From Paulownia fortunei (lineage: Eukaryota > Streptophyta > Magnoliopsida > Lamiales > Paulowniaceae): DNA of 64,000 nt. Positions 12,492-24,859 of the stretch are shown here, one piece after another. The position numbers and the translations under genes are program-made. The stretch covers positions 11,532,001 to 11,596,000 of the forward strand of contig CM033121.1 in NCBI GenBank assembly GCA_019321725.1, in the 5' to 3' direction. The notes beneath the pieces are model-generated. The model had not been told where the DNA came from. It searched no databases and was given only the letters and a program-made list of their open reading frames with translations. Position 1 is the stretch's first letter. Each line of letters starts with the position of its first letter.

Positions 12492-13740
12492 GGTTAGAGT
12501 AATGGAGCATGACAATTAGATTGGGCGTCATTTGTACTTTTGTATATATAAAATAGTCTTTTTCAAATCATATTAATATAATAGGTATTCCCTTTATCTT
12601 TAATTACTTATGTTAATTAGATAAAGTCCCTACTATAGAGTATGGTCGTGTCTATGATGACGATCATAGAATATGTCTCTATGGTTTTAGTCTTCAATTA
12701 GTTTCGGGTCAAGGACTTTTTGAGACATGACATCAAATAGCCCAATAATGCTGATGCATACAATGAATGCCCGCATGAGGAGAATATCCCACTCCATAGG
12801 CATTGGTGTAGTGATGCTAGTACATGTATCTGGGTAGAGAACAAGTACACCGAACAAGCCCACTGAAAATTCTTAGTTGGAGACATTGTGTGTCTAAGTA
12901 AGAATTTTTATGTTACTAGAGTACACGACTAGTCCTTAGACTTGAGGTACCATAGTAGCCTTGTGCACATCGTGTTCCATCTTGATGTATCTTTTGATTA
13001 CCTGATAATTACAAAGGGGATACATTGGATGTTGCATTGGCATGTACGAAGATTAATGAGTGGCCAGAAAAGAATCTAATCACTTGTCTAGTAGAACAAG
13101 TGAATCTCCTACATTTTCATAGTTCATGACTTAGAAGTTCTTGACCAAGGCATAATGAGAGTTAGATAGGATTTTCTAATAATTCATCATGAGTCGTGAA
13201 ACTTGAAATAAAATCATAGTTATTAAATTATTTATGGTTTTGACTTATAATCCATACCATAAACTCAATTAGGAGATAGGACCTTACGTTTATGGTACTC
13301 ATAACTAAAATAGGTTCGCTCACTATTTAACCTAAGACTAGAAAATCATGATACAGTTGTTAGGTATTTCCCATTACCTGTGAGATTCATAGAATTAAAG
13401 ATTTAATTCCAAGCATATTAATTAATTAAATTAACTAAACAAAATAATTATCATTCATAAGTTGCAAATATTGTAAGCCCACTACTAGCTTAGTTATGAA
13501 TCTAAATGGTCGCACACAATTTAGGATAGAGCTTTTCTAATCTAGAAATCAATCCAAGGAGTTTGATCTAATTAATTAATAGAGATTTATTACCTGGGGC
13601 TTAATTAAATTCAAAAAGTTAAATTATTTATTTTTTTTGTTAAATAATTGAATTTTTTAATTGAACCTAATAAGATTAGGGAGCCCAGTTAGAGTGAAAT
13701 ATTTAATTAGTTAGATCAATTAATTACTTTAATTACTATT
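12492..13740 (+). repeat. Copia 5' LTR, truncated
   Basis: Starts GGTTAGAGTAATGG, matching the LTR start at 16471 and at 28756 on the minus strand. It shares the blocks AATTAGATTGGGCGTC, TTAGATAAAGTCC and CTAATCTAGAAAT with the 3' LTR. Homology stops at about 13740, roughly 0.9 kb before the full LTR end, so the LTR 3' part and the primer site are gone. Confidence 0.8.
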
Positions 13741-13901
13741 TTGGATGGAGAAGGATAATATTTTACAATAAATGATGGAAATTATTCCATCTTTAAATAT
13801 ACTGCTTTGATTTACATTGGCATAGTGACGAACGATTTATATATTATTATTCCCCATAACTCCCTTTTCCATATTCAACAAAATAAAAGAAAATTGGATA
13901 A

Positions 13902-16450
13902 TCATAGTTCCAAATTTTTATAGCATGCTAGATTAGGTCATATTGCTTGGAAGAAAATCCACAAGTTAGCCCAATTGCTCAATCTTGAGAACGAGCAAGG
14001 AATGTCTACTTATGAATCATGTCTTAAGGGAAAGATAACCAAATTACAATTTGTTGGACAAATAGAGCAAACCAAAAATATATTAGATTTGATTTATATA
14101 GATGTATGCAGGCTACTAAATGTTAGTGCCCGAGGGAACTATCAATATTTCATAACCTTTACTGATGATTATTCTAGGTATGGCTATGTGTACATATTAA
14201 GGTATAAATCTAAAGCCATTGAAAAGTTCAAGGAATTCAGATGTGAAGTGGAGAAACAAATTAGGCTATGTGTCAAACCTCTTCGATCAGTTCGAAGAGC
14301 TGAATACTTAAGCACAGAGTTTTTGGATTATCCAAAAGAGAATGGGATTCTCTCACATTAGACTCTTCTTGGTACTCCCCAACTCAATGGAGTTGTAGAG
14401 AAATTAAACTCTATTAGACATGGTTCGATTGACGATGAGTTTTACTAGACTTTCTCTTCATTCTAAGGCTATGCCTTAGAAACAACGGCATATCTATTGA
14501 ACAAAGTGCCATCGAAATCAGTACCTAAGACACCATATAAGATGTGTTGTGCTTAGGGTATGGGGGTGTGGTGCTTACATGAAACAACAAGTGAAAGATA
14601 AATTAGATATGAGATCCTATTTATGCAAGTTTATGGGGTATCCAAAGAAATTTATTGGATACTACTTCTATAGCTCCTCGTAACAAAGGGTGTTTGTTTA
14701 GAGGAATGCAACCTTCTTAGAGAAAGAATCTCTATTGGGTAGAAATGGCAAATTCATGTAACTTGAAAAAGTTCAAGAGCCACAAAATGTCCCAACAGAT
14801 GCATTAATGAACCAACCAGCTGAGGTTGAGCCTTCTAACACACAACCTCTTAGGAGATCTGAAAGGGTCTTAAAGATACCTGAGAGATATAGTTTTTTGT
14901 TAGAGAATAATAAGGAGGATCTTCCCTTCGATAGTGATCTAAGAACTTATGGAGAGGCGATGGCTGACATCGATTTGGGAACTTGGTAAATATAAATATT
15001 TAAAAATTTTAAAAGCTTAAAAAAGTAGAATGTGAAATAAATTAAAAATTTAATCAATAAGTAGTAAATGGAAAGGTAGTGACCTATAAAGCACGACTAG
15101 TCATGAAAGGTTATACTTAGGAACAAGGAATTGACTATGAGAAAACCTTTTCGCTAGTAGCAATGTTAAAATCTATCTAGATTTTTCTAGCCATATCTGC
15201 GTATTATGAGTACAAGATATGACAGATAGATGTCAAGATTGATTTTCTTAATGGAAACATTAAGGATGAGATCTTTATGAGTAACCTAAAGGCTTCATAT
15301 CCAAAGAGAGCGAGCAAAAGGTTTACAAGTTTCAGAGATCTATTTATGGACTTCCCAAAATTGGAACATTCAATTTGACGGATAATTAAATTATTTGATT
15401 TCCATAAAAATTGGATGAACTTTATATCTAAAAGAAGGTTAGTGGGAGCGTAGTTACATTTATTGTGTTATATGTTGATGACATCCTACTCATTGTGAAT
15501 GATGTAGGGATGCTGCAGTCAACTAAGACTTGTTGTCTAACCAGTTCTCCATGAAGGAGTTGGGAGATGCATCATTTATTCAGGGAATAAAGATCTATAG
15601 TGATAGATCTAAAAGGATGATCAAACTATCCCAATCCATGTAAATAGATAAAATGCTAAAGAGGTTTTACATGGAGTAATCCAAATGAGGATACCTGTCT
15701 ATGAGTAATGGCCTTTCTCTCTCAAAGTCTATGTCCCCAAAAACTCGTGAGGAGAGAGAAAATAATAACTCACATACCTTATTCATCCGCCATTGGAATC
15801 ATAATGTATGGTATGATAAGTATAAGGCCTGATGTTGTACAACTTTGAGTGTCACGAGCAGATATCAGTCGAATCCAAGTGAGGAGCATTGGAAAGTTGT
15901 GTTGATGATCCTTAAGTACTTAAGAGGGACTAAGGATATATTTCTTATATACAGTTCTGGAGAACTGAAACTAGAAGGTCATACTGACTCTAGTTTTAAG
16001 TCTGATGTAGATGACTCAAAGTGGATGTCTAGATATATATTCACCATAAATGGTAGTGCAGTTAGCTAGAAGAGTTCTAAGCAAGAGACAACCACAGATT
16101 CCACCACTGAGGCTAAATACGTTGTTCTATGTGATGCAGTAAAGAAAGCTATTTAGATGAGGAACTTCATCCAAGGGTTGGGTGTAGTTCCATCTGTTGT
16201 TGATCCCGTATTGGTATACTTTGATAATAATGGAGCTATTGCGCAAGCAAAAAAACTAAGATCTCATCAAAGATCCAAACATATAATCAGGCAATACCAC
16301 CTGATCAGAGAGATCATTTGTAGAGGCAATGTCATAGTGGAAAGAGTTGCTTTAGCAGAAAATGTAGTAGATCTACTGATCAAACCCCTAGCGCATAAGG
16401 TATTCAATGGACATTTTGAGAAGATGGCCCTGAGGTACATGGCCAATTAG
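13902..16450 (+). pseudogene. Copia pol (integrase, RT, RNase H), degenerate
   Basis: Polyprotein piece that would integrate and reverse-transcribe the element. Visible blocks in order: integrase zinc finger remnant HARLGHI; integrase core ITFTDDYSRYGYVY (13975-14361); linker (14807-14989); RT KARLVMKGYT and QIDVK; RT catalytic YVDDILLIV near 15470; RNase H near 15845-16069 (GHTDSSFKSDVDDSKW); and the C-terminal block with YFDNNGAIAQAKK and HIIRQYHLIREII (16157-16450). Gag and protease are missing. Many stops are TAG where the family has Trp or Gln (before HARLGH, after GYT, after AVS, before MRNF). It ends just before the polypurine tract. Confidence 0.9.
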
Positions 16451-16470
16451 CACTAGGGCAAGTGGGAGAT

Positions 16471-18467
16471 TGTTAGAGAAGGTGACACACTTGTATTTGT
16501 ACTCTTGTATTTGTAATCTAATTATGCGCGACACAATTAGATTGGGCGTCTTTTGTACTCTTGTATTTGTAAAACAATCTTTTTCAAATCATATTAACAA
16601 AATAGGCATTCCTTTTATCTTTAATTGCATTTGTTAATTAGATAAAGTCCTTAAACTAAACTTATCTATGAGGCATGGTCTTGCATATGATGGCGATCAC
16701 GAAATATACCTCTATGGTTTTGGTCTTAAATTAGTTCCAGATAGAGAATTTTTGAGATGGGACATCAAATAACCTAATAAGACATGCGCATATAATGCAT
16801 GCTCGCATGAGGAGGATGTCTCATTCCATAGGCATCGACGCAGTAATGCTAGTGCATGTATGTGGGTGCTTATTTGAGAATAAGTACACCTAATAAGCTT
16901 GCTAAAAATTCTTAATTGGAGATATTTCGAAGTAAGAATTTTCACATTACTATAAGTACATGACTAGTCCTTAGACTTGAGGTACCATAATAGCCTCGTG
17001 CACATTGTGTTCCATCTTAATATATCTTCTAATTCCCTGATAGTCACAAAAAGGATACGTTGGATGTTCAATTGGTGTGTATGAAGATTAATGAGTGGCC
17101 AACAAAGAATTTATCACTTGTATAATAGAACAAGTGAATCTCCTCTGTTTTTATATTTTATGACTTAAAAATCCTTTGCTAAGGCAAGATAAATATTAGA
17201 CAGGGCTTTCTTATAATTCATTATGAGTCAGGGGAACTTGAAAAAGCATCATAGTTATTTAGTCATTTAGGATTTCAACTCATAATCTATATCTTAGACT
17301 TAATCGGGAGATTAGTTGATGAAAGGACCTTACGTTTATGATACTCATAACTAAAATAGGTTCGTTCGCTATTTTACCTTAGACTAGGTAGTCATGATAC
17401 ACTTGCTACGCATTTCCCATAACTTGTGAGGTTTTTGGAATTAAAGAGTTAATTCTAAATGGATTATTTAATTATATTAGTCAATCAGAATAATGGTTAT
17501 TCATAAGTTGAAAATGTTGCAAGCCTACTGCTAGCTTAGTTGTGAACCTAAAAGATCACACACTATTTAGGATATAGTGTTTCTAATCTAGAAATTGATC
17601 CAAGGAGTTCGATCTAATTAATTAATAAAAATTAATTAATTGGGGCTAAATTTAATTCAAGAAGTTGAATTAATTATTCAATTAAATAATTAAATTTTTT
17701 AATTGGACATAATAAGATCAAGGAGGCTAATTAGAGTGAAATAATTAATTGATTACATCAACTAATTGATTTAGTCATAAAATAAATTAATTATTAAATT
17801 AATTAATCTAATTAAATAATTAATTATTTAATTTGGCTTATTATGATTAGGTAGCCTTGATAGAATTAAATTAATTGATTAAGATCAACTAATTGAATTT
17901 GAGCCCAACCAATTAGTTGAATTAATTATCGAATTTAATTAAAAGTCCAAGCCCAATTCAAATTGGCGAACTAAGAGAGGCCGACTAGAGTTGTTGGAAG
18001 AAAAAAGAAGGATAAGAGAATAAGATATTCTTATTCTTGTCATTATCTAATTTGATTAGATAATATCCATAGTATCTTTCGTAGATATAAGAGGATATGT
18101 GATATCCTTATAGATGGAGTTGGAGGATTTTTGGAAGATTATGAGATCAATTAAAATCATCCAACACACTAGGGGAGGGGGCCGAAAATTATAGCATGGC
18201 AGCATGCAATTTTCAGCCAACCATAGAGAGTAAAAGGGAGGGCAAAAAATTTTAGGTTGACACATTTGAGTTTTCGGCCAACAAGAAAAATTAGTGAGAA
18301 AATGTTTCTTCCAAAAATCCATCTTCCATCTTTCTTCCTTCAATCAAAGAGTTCCATCTTTTGATTGAATTAAGTATTAAATTCTTATTACCACTAGTTG
18401 GTTTAAGAATTAATACTCAGTAAAATCACTTTGATATACTAGTACTACAACTTTAAGGTTGCAAACT
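16471..18467 (+). repeat. Copia 3' LTR, first part
   Basis: Starts TGTTAGAGAAGG directly after the polypurine tract GGGCAAGTGGGAGA. It follows the solo LTR (26648-28756, reverse complement) until about 18467. There the Athila-like element interrupts it after GCAAACT, and the LTR resumes at 29411 with ACTAGATTAG. Confidence 0.85.
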
Positions 18468-19241
18468 CAAGTGCAGGTTGTGTCAAGTAATAAATTTTTC
18501 GGGAGTCCGCGGTCGATCCACAGAGAAGTTGTTTGAAGATTTCAAGATTATATTTTTTAAAAAAAGATGGGCTTTATGTGGTTTAGAATATATAAAGAAA
18601 TAATGTATGATATAACTAAAAAAATAATGTAATAAAAGTACTGAAAGTTTTAGATTAATACTTTAGCTTTATTTTTCAACTTGAATCACCTAATTTCAAC
18701 CACTAAGAAGAAAGTTATGCTTGATTTAAGGATATGTATCAACATAGATAGATTCCTTCCAATGCTCTCACTTGGATGAATTTTTTGCTATAATCATGGC
18801 TGAGCTTCTTATAGTAAATTTCTAGTTCTATCTTTTGGCTTTCAAATGAAATAAGATTCAGATACATAGAGCTTTTGAGCATGAAGTTATGTCCAACATA
18901 CCAAAACTACACAAGTCTAGAGACATGCTGATTTTTAGCCCAACAATTACTTGCAAAGTGTAAGTAATTTCTTGCATATATTTTGATCTACACATGATAG
19001 ACTTAGACACAAGTGGTCCTTTTCTTCTAATTGTGATGCTTCTTTGATCCAATGAAGTATTATCTCCCAACTTTCTCACGAACCTGTTGTTTTCTTTGAT
19101 TTTATTTTGGCTCTTTTTGATATCTTTTAATTCATTGATTCTCTAATACAAAATATTAATAAAACTATAATATTAACAAGAATAAAACAAAAAAATTATA
19201 AATGATTTGATACAAAAATATATCAAAATATATACTTATCA
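18468..19241 (-). repeat. Athila-like 3' LTR
   Basis: On the minus strand it begins TGATAAGTATATATTTTGAT and ends GACACAACCTGCACTTG. It aligns with 28800-29410 and 25675-25850, which together are the 5' LTR. Shared blocks include TTATTTTGGCTCTTTTTGAT and GGGAGTCCGCGGTCGATCC (GAGGTCGATCC in the other). Confidence 0.85.
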
Positions 19242-19275
19242 AATCCCCCCAGACTTAACAATTGCTCGTCCTTGA
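19242..19275 (-). other. Polypurine tract and conserved pre-LTR motif
   Basis: Minus strand reads CTTGCTCAAGGACGAGCA, then AATTGTTAAG, then TCTGGGGGGATT, directly before the 3' LTR start TGATAAG. This arrangement is characteristic of Athila/Tat-type elements, where it primes plus-strand DNA synthesis. Confidence 0.85.
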
Positions 19276-20950
19276 GCAAGCCTAACCTAAACTAAACCAT
19301 TTTCGTAGGAAATCATGATTGCATTTAGCATATGCAACAAGCTTTTAAACTCCTAGGTGGCCCATAGAGGACAAGTTATAGTCTCGTGAGGGTTTCCAAC
19401 GGTGATACCCACAAACACCTTATACTAACTAACTTTCAACCATTATTATGAGGAAGCAACAAATAATAGGGAAATAAAATCAAACAAGTATTGAATCTAA
19501 CCCTTAGGCATTCAAAAGTCAATACATTTCTACAATAATCATAGTCAAGTATGTGTGTGAATAGTTAATATTAACAGTGATGAAACCATACATGCTTTAA
19601 ATAAATGAATTCCCATAGAACCTCACAAGAACCATCACCCAATCTCTAATGGAGACTTAAATATCATAAAGTCTTCCTTTGGTACAAATTTCCGCTACAC
19701 CGAAGGCACCACACGAAATCAAAAGGTCTTCAACAAAGGTTGTAATACGGCCAAATAGTAGTGATGTGACTAAGAAATAAAAGGATAGGATGCAACAAAG
19801 ATTCTAAAACTTCATGGGATTAAAGATACAGAGTTTATCAATGAAGAATTCTCATATTCCACAAATTTCAACACCAGGGCCTATTGTTATTGAATTGGAC
19901 CCCTTTGCAACATCTCATTTTTAGTTGCAACTCCTAATATTTTTAACACTTTATATATATATATATTGTTTTTTATTTTTTTGTTTTTTTTAGAAGAAAA
20001 AATTCCCCTACACTTGTCTCTTATTCCAACCCAAATTTCTTTTGCAAGCTCACCTTGTCAATGGAATATCTCTTAAACTCCAAATCATTTTTAGGACAAG
20101 GGTAGGAAAATAGTGTATTTAGGCTAGGTAGGAAGATATGGTTACAAAAAAAAAATATTTGTTTATTGAAAGACTCAAAGTGGCTCACTATGAGGAATGT
20201 TCTCTTGGAACATCACATGGGGGACAAGTTGATTTGGCCATGGTGCTAGAAAGTCTAATGCCTTAATTATTTTTCAAATGGTGCTCAATCAGTCGTTTGC
20301 CTCAACAGACCAAAAGGAAAAAGTTTTAACACTCAACCCCTTCATGTCGAAAATCCAAGTGATGATTAATGCGAGGGCATAAGAACTGCCTATTTTTGAC
20401 ATACTTGACTACACACCGAATAACATAACTATTTGTACAAAAAGATTTGAGTATAATTATTACAAAAATATATTAATCAAAGAACAACATCAAAGTCCAA
20501 AACAACACCCATCATCAATCAAACCACATCATTCATACTTAATTTTAATCATTAAAGTTGGAAGAACATCTACGATTAAAAAAAAATTGACAATTCACAA
20601 ACTTTTATTAAAAACTTCAAAAATTCGCCATGTTTTGCCAAAAAATTAGGGGTGCGTCTCAAGAGTGTTACGATTATCCTTTACTCTGCCACTCTTTTCA
20701 TGATTTCAATGGAACCAAAAAGAAAACATACTTGAATTTTTTAAAAATAAAAATTAGAAAAAAAATACACATTGAACACACAAGACATGATATTAACTAT
20801 CCCCTCCATCAACCTAATTGAAACATTATCCCTAATGTCAAAAATAAATAGGAAAGTAGAATTTAGAAGATATTACCTGAATATTGGAAAATAAAGTTGA
20901 AACAACATAATATATACACTACTAGTTGAAACCATTAAGGATAAATTTCA
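19276..20950. other. Non-coding 3' region of the Athila-like element
   Basis: AT-rich with no recognisable coding. It includes (TA)n near 19955-19970 and poly-T runs. Its place between pol and the 3' LTR is where these elements often carry a long non-coding or env-like region. Confidence 0.55.
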
Positions 20951-20954
20951 CACG

Positions 20955-21560
20955 CTGAGAGATATTAATTTTACATTTTCAACCATTGTCCATGTTGGAC
21001 TAATCCACATGAGCCAATGCTGGATCAAGTTCTAGCACATATGCTAGAAGTTGATCAATTAGTTGGTAAGGTGTTGGAGCAGAAATGAGAATTCATCTCG
21101 CAGATGGTGAAATAAAAACTTTTTCTACAGTATGATCTACTAAAGATAGCAAACCATCAAAGAAACCATTAACATTAAGAATACCTTCTGGTGAATATTA
21201 AGTTTTGCCCAAGTGACAACTTGGAATAATTCCTCCAGTGTGCCAAAACCACCAGGTAGAGTCATGAATGCATCCGCATTATTTAACATATTAGGCATTA
21301 TGTCCTGAATATATGACACTTTTAGCTTGTTTCCAATGGTCATACCTATGATATTCTGTACTGTTAAAAGTTTTGGGATAACTTCTAAAACATTGACTCC
21401 TCCTACATGAGTAAAAGTATACACTAAATGAATTTTTCTTTCTGCTAAGGTTCTACCAAGGTTATTAGTTGCCCCTATAAACTAACTATTTTTTCATGAA
21501 TTGGTGCCACAAAAGACACAAATACAGTTGAACTTGCGAGTGGAAGACCCTTTTATTTTT
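20955..21560 (-). pseudogene. LONELY GUY (LOG)-like cytokinin-activating enzyme, intronless broken copy
   Basis: LOG proteins are cytosolic phosphoribohydrolases that release active cytokinin bases from riboside monophosphates. Minus-strand reading from about 21560: CICVFCGTNS near the N-terminus, NNLGRTLAERKIHLVY, then GGVNVLEVIPK, ADAFMTLPGGFGTLEEL at about 21265-21215 (family signature PGGxGTxxE), TWAKLNIHQ, then in a second frame GILNVNGFFDGLLSL, ISPSAR, ILISAPTP and ELDPALAHVD. The whole coding span, about 200 codons, is continuous with no intron-like sequence, although plant LOG genes have several introns; this points to a processed copy. Defects are two stops near the N-terminus, loss of about ten residues after LVY (including the glycine-rich loop), a frameshift after NIHQK, and a stop at a conserved Arg. 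No poly-A tail was seen downstream. Confidence 0.85.
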
Positions 21561-21719
21561 TTTTTTTTTTTCTTTTTTGAAAGTGAATTGTGCAAAAATG
21601 GAGTAAGTAGGGTGCTATTTATTGAGGTGTGAATAGAAAATGAATTTATCGCATGTCTTTTTTTTTTTTTGTCAGAAAAGTTGAAAATAAGGACACAAAA
21701 TTAGAGAATTTGGTACTTA

Positions 21720-22356
21720 CACATGAATGTACATGTAGTTGTAACTGTAGCTCATATCTTCCTCTAGTTTTATATCCAGTAATGGCTTAAACACCCTCTG
21801 TAGGTCGAGGATATGCTTCCCATCCAGTTTTCTTATAAACTGGCAAATAGGATCTTTTAATATCAGATTCCAAAGACTATAACACTCATATTCATCCTAG
21901 AAGTGATTCCATAAATCAAGAATTGCATGTTGTACTAATCCATATGAATGCGTATTAAGATTCAATATAATGTCATCTAAAGACTCCTTACTCAGTCCAT
22001 CCATAATAAATTGAATTTTATTCTCGATTTTTAGAAACCATTCCTAAGCAATGAAACTTTATGTTGCAAGTGCATCAAGCACATTTGTGACAAACCTGTA
22101 TTTTTTTCGCCCTTTGTTTTTCTGAATATGTGTTTTTACCAAAACCAAGCATGTATCTAGTAAGCAAGTTTGAAAACTCATGTGAAAACTCACCTGCTAC
22201 TCTTACCTTTGCTTCAATTATCCATTGTATGTCCCTTGAGATGCCCTTGTGCATAATCATCCTTAATCTTTCAATCCTGGTTTTATAAATTTTAAAAATT
22301 GCATTTTTAGGAAGAAAAGAAAGTTGTTTCTTGAGAGGTGGAAGAATATCATCCAT
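21720..22356 (-). pseudogene. Unrecognised coding remnant beside the LOG copy
   Basis: Minus strand, two frames in sequence. The first, 22356-22075, opens MDDILPPLKKQ and includes IERLRMIMHKGISRDIQW and AGEFSHEFSNLLTRYMLG. The reading then continues in another frame (FVTNVLDALAT, IENKIQFIMDGLSKESLDD, HAILDLWNHF, DPICQFIRKLDGKH, LLDIKLEEDMSYSYNYMY) with two or three stops, ending near 21720. Amino-acid composition looks genic and predicted helical. I do not recognise the family. It sits between integrase and the LOG copy, so it could be a degenerate env-like ORF or a second captured host fragment. Confidence 0.5.
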
Positions 22357-22526
22357 TTTGAAAAGAACAAGAAAAGAGAATGAGAAAAAGAGAGAAACTT
22401 TGCACAGATATTTCAGTTTTTTTGGGAAACTAATAAATCCGACTTCAATAGAGTACTGTTATCCGCTTCTTAACTAGGAAAAGAAAAAAAATAAAAGAAA
22501 GAAGCCTACAAAACAAACAAAGTTAA

Positions 22527-22546
22527 ATAATATATATATATATATG

Positions 22547-22579
<33 letters not shown>
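22527..22579. repeat. (TA)n-(CA)n microsatellite
   Basis: A run of TA dinucleotides, then GTATA, then a long CA run. Confidence 0.95.
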
Positions 22580-22581
<2 letters not shown>

Positions 22582-22599
22582 TAATCATAACAAGGGTTA

Positions 22600-24130
22600 C
22601 AAACAGAAAGAATTTCCGCTTGTGAAAATTGATTCTCTAGAAATGCTTTAAGTCTTTGTCCATTTACTTTGAATACGTTACCATTTCTAGGATTCTCAAT
22701 GTCAATCGCCCCATAAGGATATACCTATTTTACAACAAAAGGACCACTCCACCTTGATCTCAATTTTCAGGAAATATATGCAAATGAGAATTATAAAGCA
22801 AAATCTTATGACCAACCTCAAATGTTTTTCTTGAAATTTTATTATCATGATTTTTTTTCGTTCTTGCTTTATGAATTTTAGAATTCTCATATGCATCATT
22901 TCTCAATTCTTGAAGTTCATTGATTTGAAATTTGCGCAATTTTGAAGCTTCATCAAGGTTAAAGTTAAACATTTTGATTGTCCAATAACCTTTATGTTCA
23001 ATTTCAAGAAGTAAACGACAAGTTTTCATAAACTATCCTATAAGGAGACATGCCTAATGATGTTTTAAAAGCAGTTCTATATGCCCAAAGTATATCGGTA
23101 AGTCTAGAAAACCAATCTTTACGATTTTGGTTAACTGTCTTTTACAAAATTTATTTTATCTCCCTATTTACAATTTCAACTTGTCAATTTGTCTGATGGT
23201 GATAAAGGGTTGCAACTTTATGTATGAATCCATATTTCCTCATTAAATATTCTATATAAAATCCACATTGCAAGATCTTTGCAGTTGTTTTCTTTGCCGA
23301 AAAGTGACCACCACATGCTCTTGAATGACAAAATTTAAGAATATTACCTTTCTCATTGTCAAGCATGCATCTCCAAAAGATTTGATTAGGACAATATTTG
23401 AATAGGTATAGATCATCCCAATAAAACTTTTTGACCTCAATCAAAAACTTTTTTTTTATTTTGAAAATTCCAATGGGTGGCATCTTTCCTATCGCAAGAA
23501 AACTAACAATGTCAGCAAACTAAGGTAAAATAAAAACTTTAAATAGTTGTTTATCAGAGAGAGTGTCATTAATGGGTGTGGTTTGAAATGAGTCATCACA
23601 AATGAGTCTCGACAAATGATCAACCACCATATTTTCTACTCCTTTCTTATCTCGCATCGTAATGTTGAATTCATAGAGTAAGAGAATCCACCTAATCAGT
23701 CTAGGTTTAGCATCCTTTTTTGATAAAAGATATTTCAAAGCTGTATGATTACTGAAAACAACAACTAGTGAACTAACAAGATAAGATCTAAATTTGTCTA
23801 ATGCAAATACTACAATAATAATTCTTTTTCAATTGTTGAATAATTCAATTGAGCATTATTCAAAGTTTTACTTGCATAGTAAATGACATATGTTTTCTTA
23901 CCTTTTCTTTATCCTAAGACAGCTCCAACAACATAGTCACTGGCACACATATTATTTCTAAAGGTAAAGTCCAATCTAGCGGTTGTGTGATTGGAGCAAA
24001 CGTATGCATGCTTTAAAGCTTAACAAAAACATTTTCACAATTTTCAGTCTATTAAAAAATAGTATCTTTTGTTAGGAGATTACACAAAGGTTTAGATATT
24101 ATACTAAAGTCTTTGATAAATCTTCTATAA
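22600..24130 (-). pseudogene. Athila/Tat-type pol remnant (RT tail, RNase H, integrase)
   Basis: Minus-strand order: RT tail FIKDFSKI..PLC near 24130-24070; RNase H region with the conserved LKYLLSKKDAKPRLIRWI and DKKGVENMVVDHLSRL (about 23745-23595); integrase zinc region HSRACGGHFSAKKTTAKIL; YGFIHKVATLYHHQTN (about 23230-23185); REIK and [15 protein letters not shown] (about 23060); and the C-terminal RSRWSGPFVV and YPYGAIDIENPRNGNVFKVNG (about 22760-22660). Protease, most of RT, and the integrase core between zinc finger and HKVAT are deleted. Frameshifts and stops are frequent. Confidence 0.85.
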
Positions 24131-24858
24131 AAACCAACATGTATACCTCCTTCATGACATTTTCTTGTGCTGGAATATTCAGGCATTCATTGGTGGAGTG
24201 TTCAACAAATTCACAAATACTACAAACTTCTTCATCTTGCGCAAATCTGATTTCCTTTACTTTTTTAAGTTCCATAGCCTTAACTTTTCTTGTTAAACTA
24301 GTAATCCTTATTTTTAGATCATTTTCTTGACTAAGGTAATATTTTTCTTTATTACTATTAACAAAATTAAATCTAATAGAACATTTGAAAGAATTAACAC
24401 TTTGCCATCATTGAGAGTTTTCTGCTAAATGGTCTAGGTATTCTAGGACTTCATTAGATTATTTATCAAGAAACTCACCATTGCACATTGTTTCAACAAA
24501 TTATTTTATTTTAGGAGTTAAACCTTTATAAAAGAAACTAATTAAGCGCCATTTTTCAAGACTATGATGTGGGCATGGATTCAACAAATCTTTAAATCTT
24601 TTCCAATATTGAAAGAAAGCTTCAATAGAATCTTGAGAAAAAAATTGGATTTGTCTTTTCAAAGCATAAGTTTTATGAGTTAGACAAAAAATTTTCAAAA
24701 ATTCAGCTTGTATTTCTTGCCATGTGCCAACTATCCTAGGTTTTAAAGAGTTAAGCCAAGTTTTTGCTTTATCTTTTAAAGAAAAAATAAAATAATTTGA
24801 GCTTAACATCCCATTTGTACAAGTTTGATTTTCAAAAGTAGCACAAACTTTATCATCA
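24131..24858 (-). pseudogene. Athila-like gag, C-terminal part
   Basis: Minus strand from 24858: VCATFENQ, then FSLKDKAKTWLNSL (retrotransposon gag domain signature), WQEIQAEFLKIF, AFFQYWKRFKDLLNPCPHH, and FFYKGLTPKIK at about 24505. After a stop, a degraded knuckle CSICEFVEHSTNEC lies near 24200. Gag would form the particle around element RNA. Its upstream end is interrupted by LRR-encoding DNA, and the gag N-terminus resumes at 25309. Confidence 0.88.
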
Positions 24859-24859
24859 T

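Noticed and set aside
22527..22579. Regulatory element at the TA/CA run
   Set aside because: A plain microsatellite in a dead element, with no promoter context.
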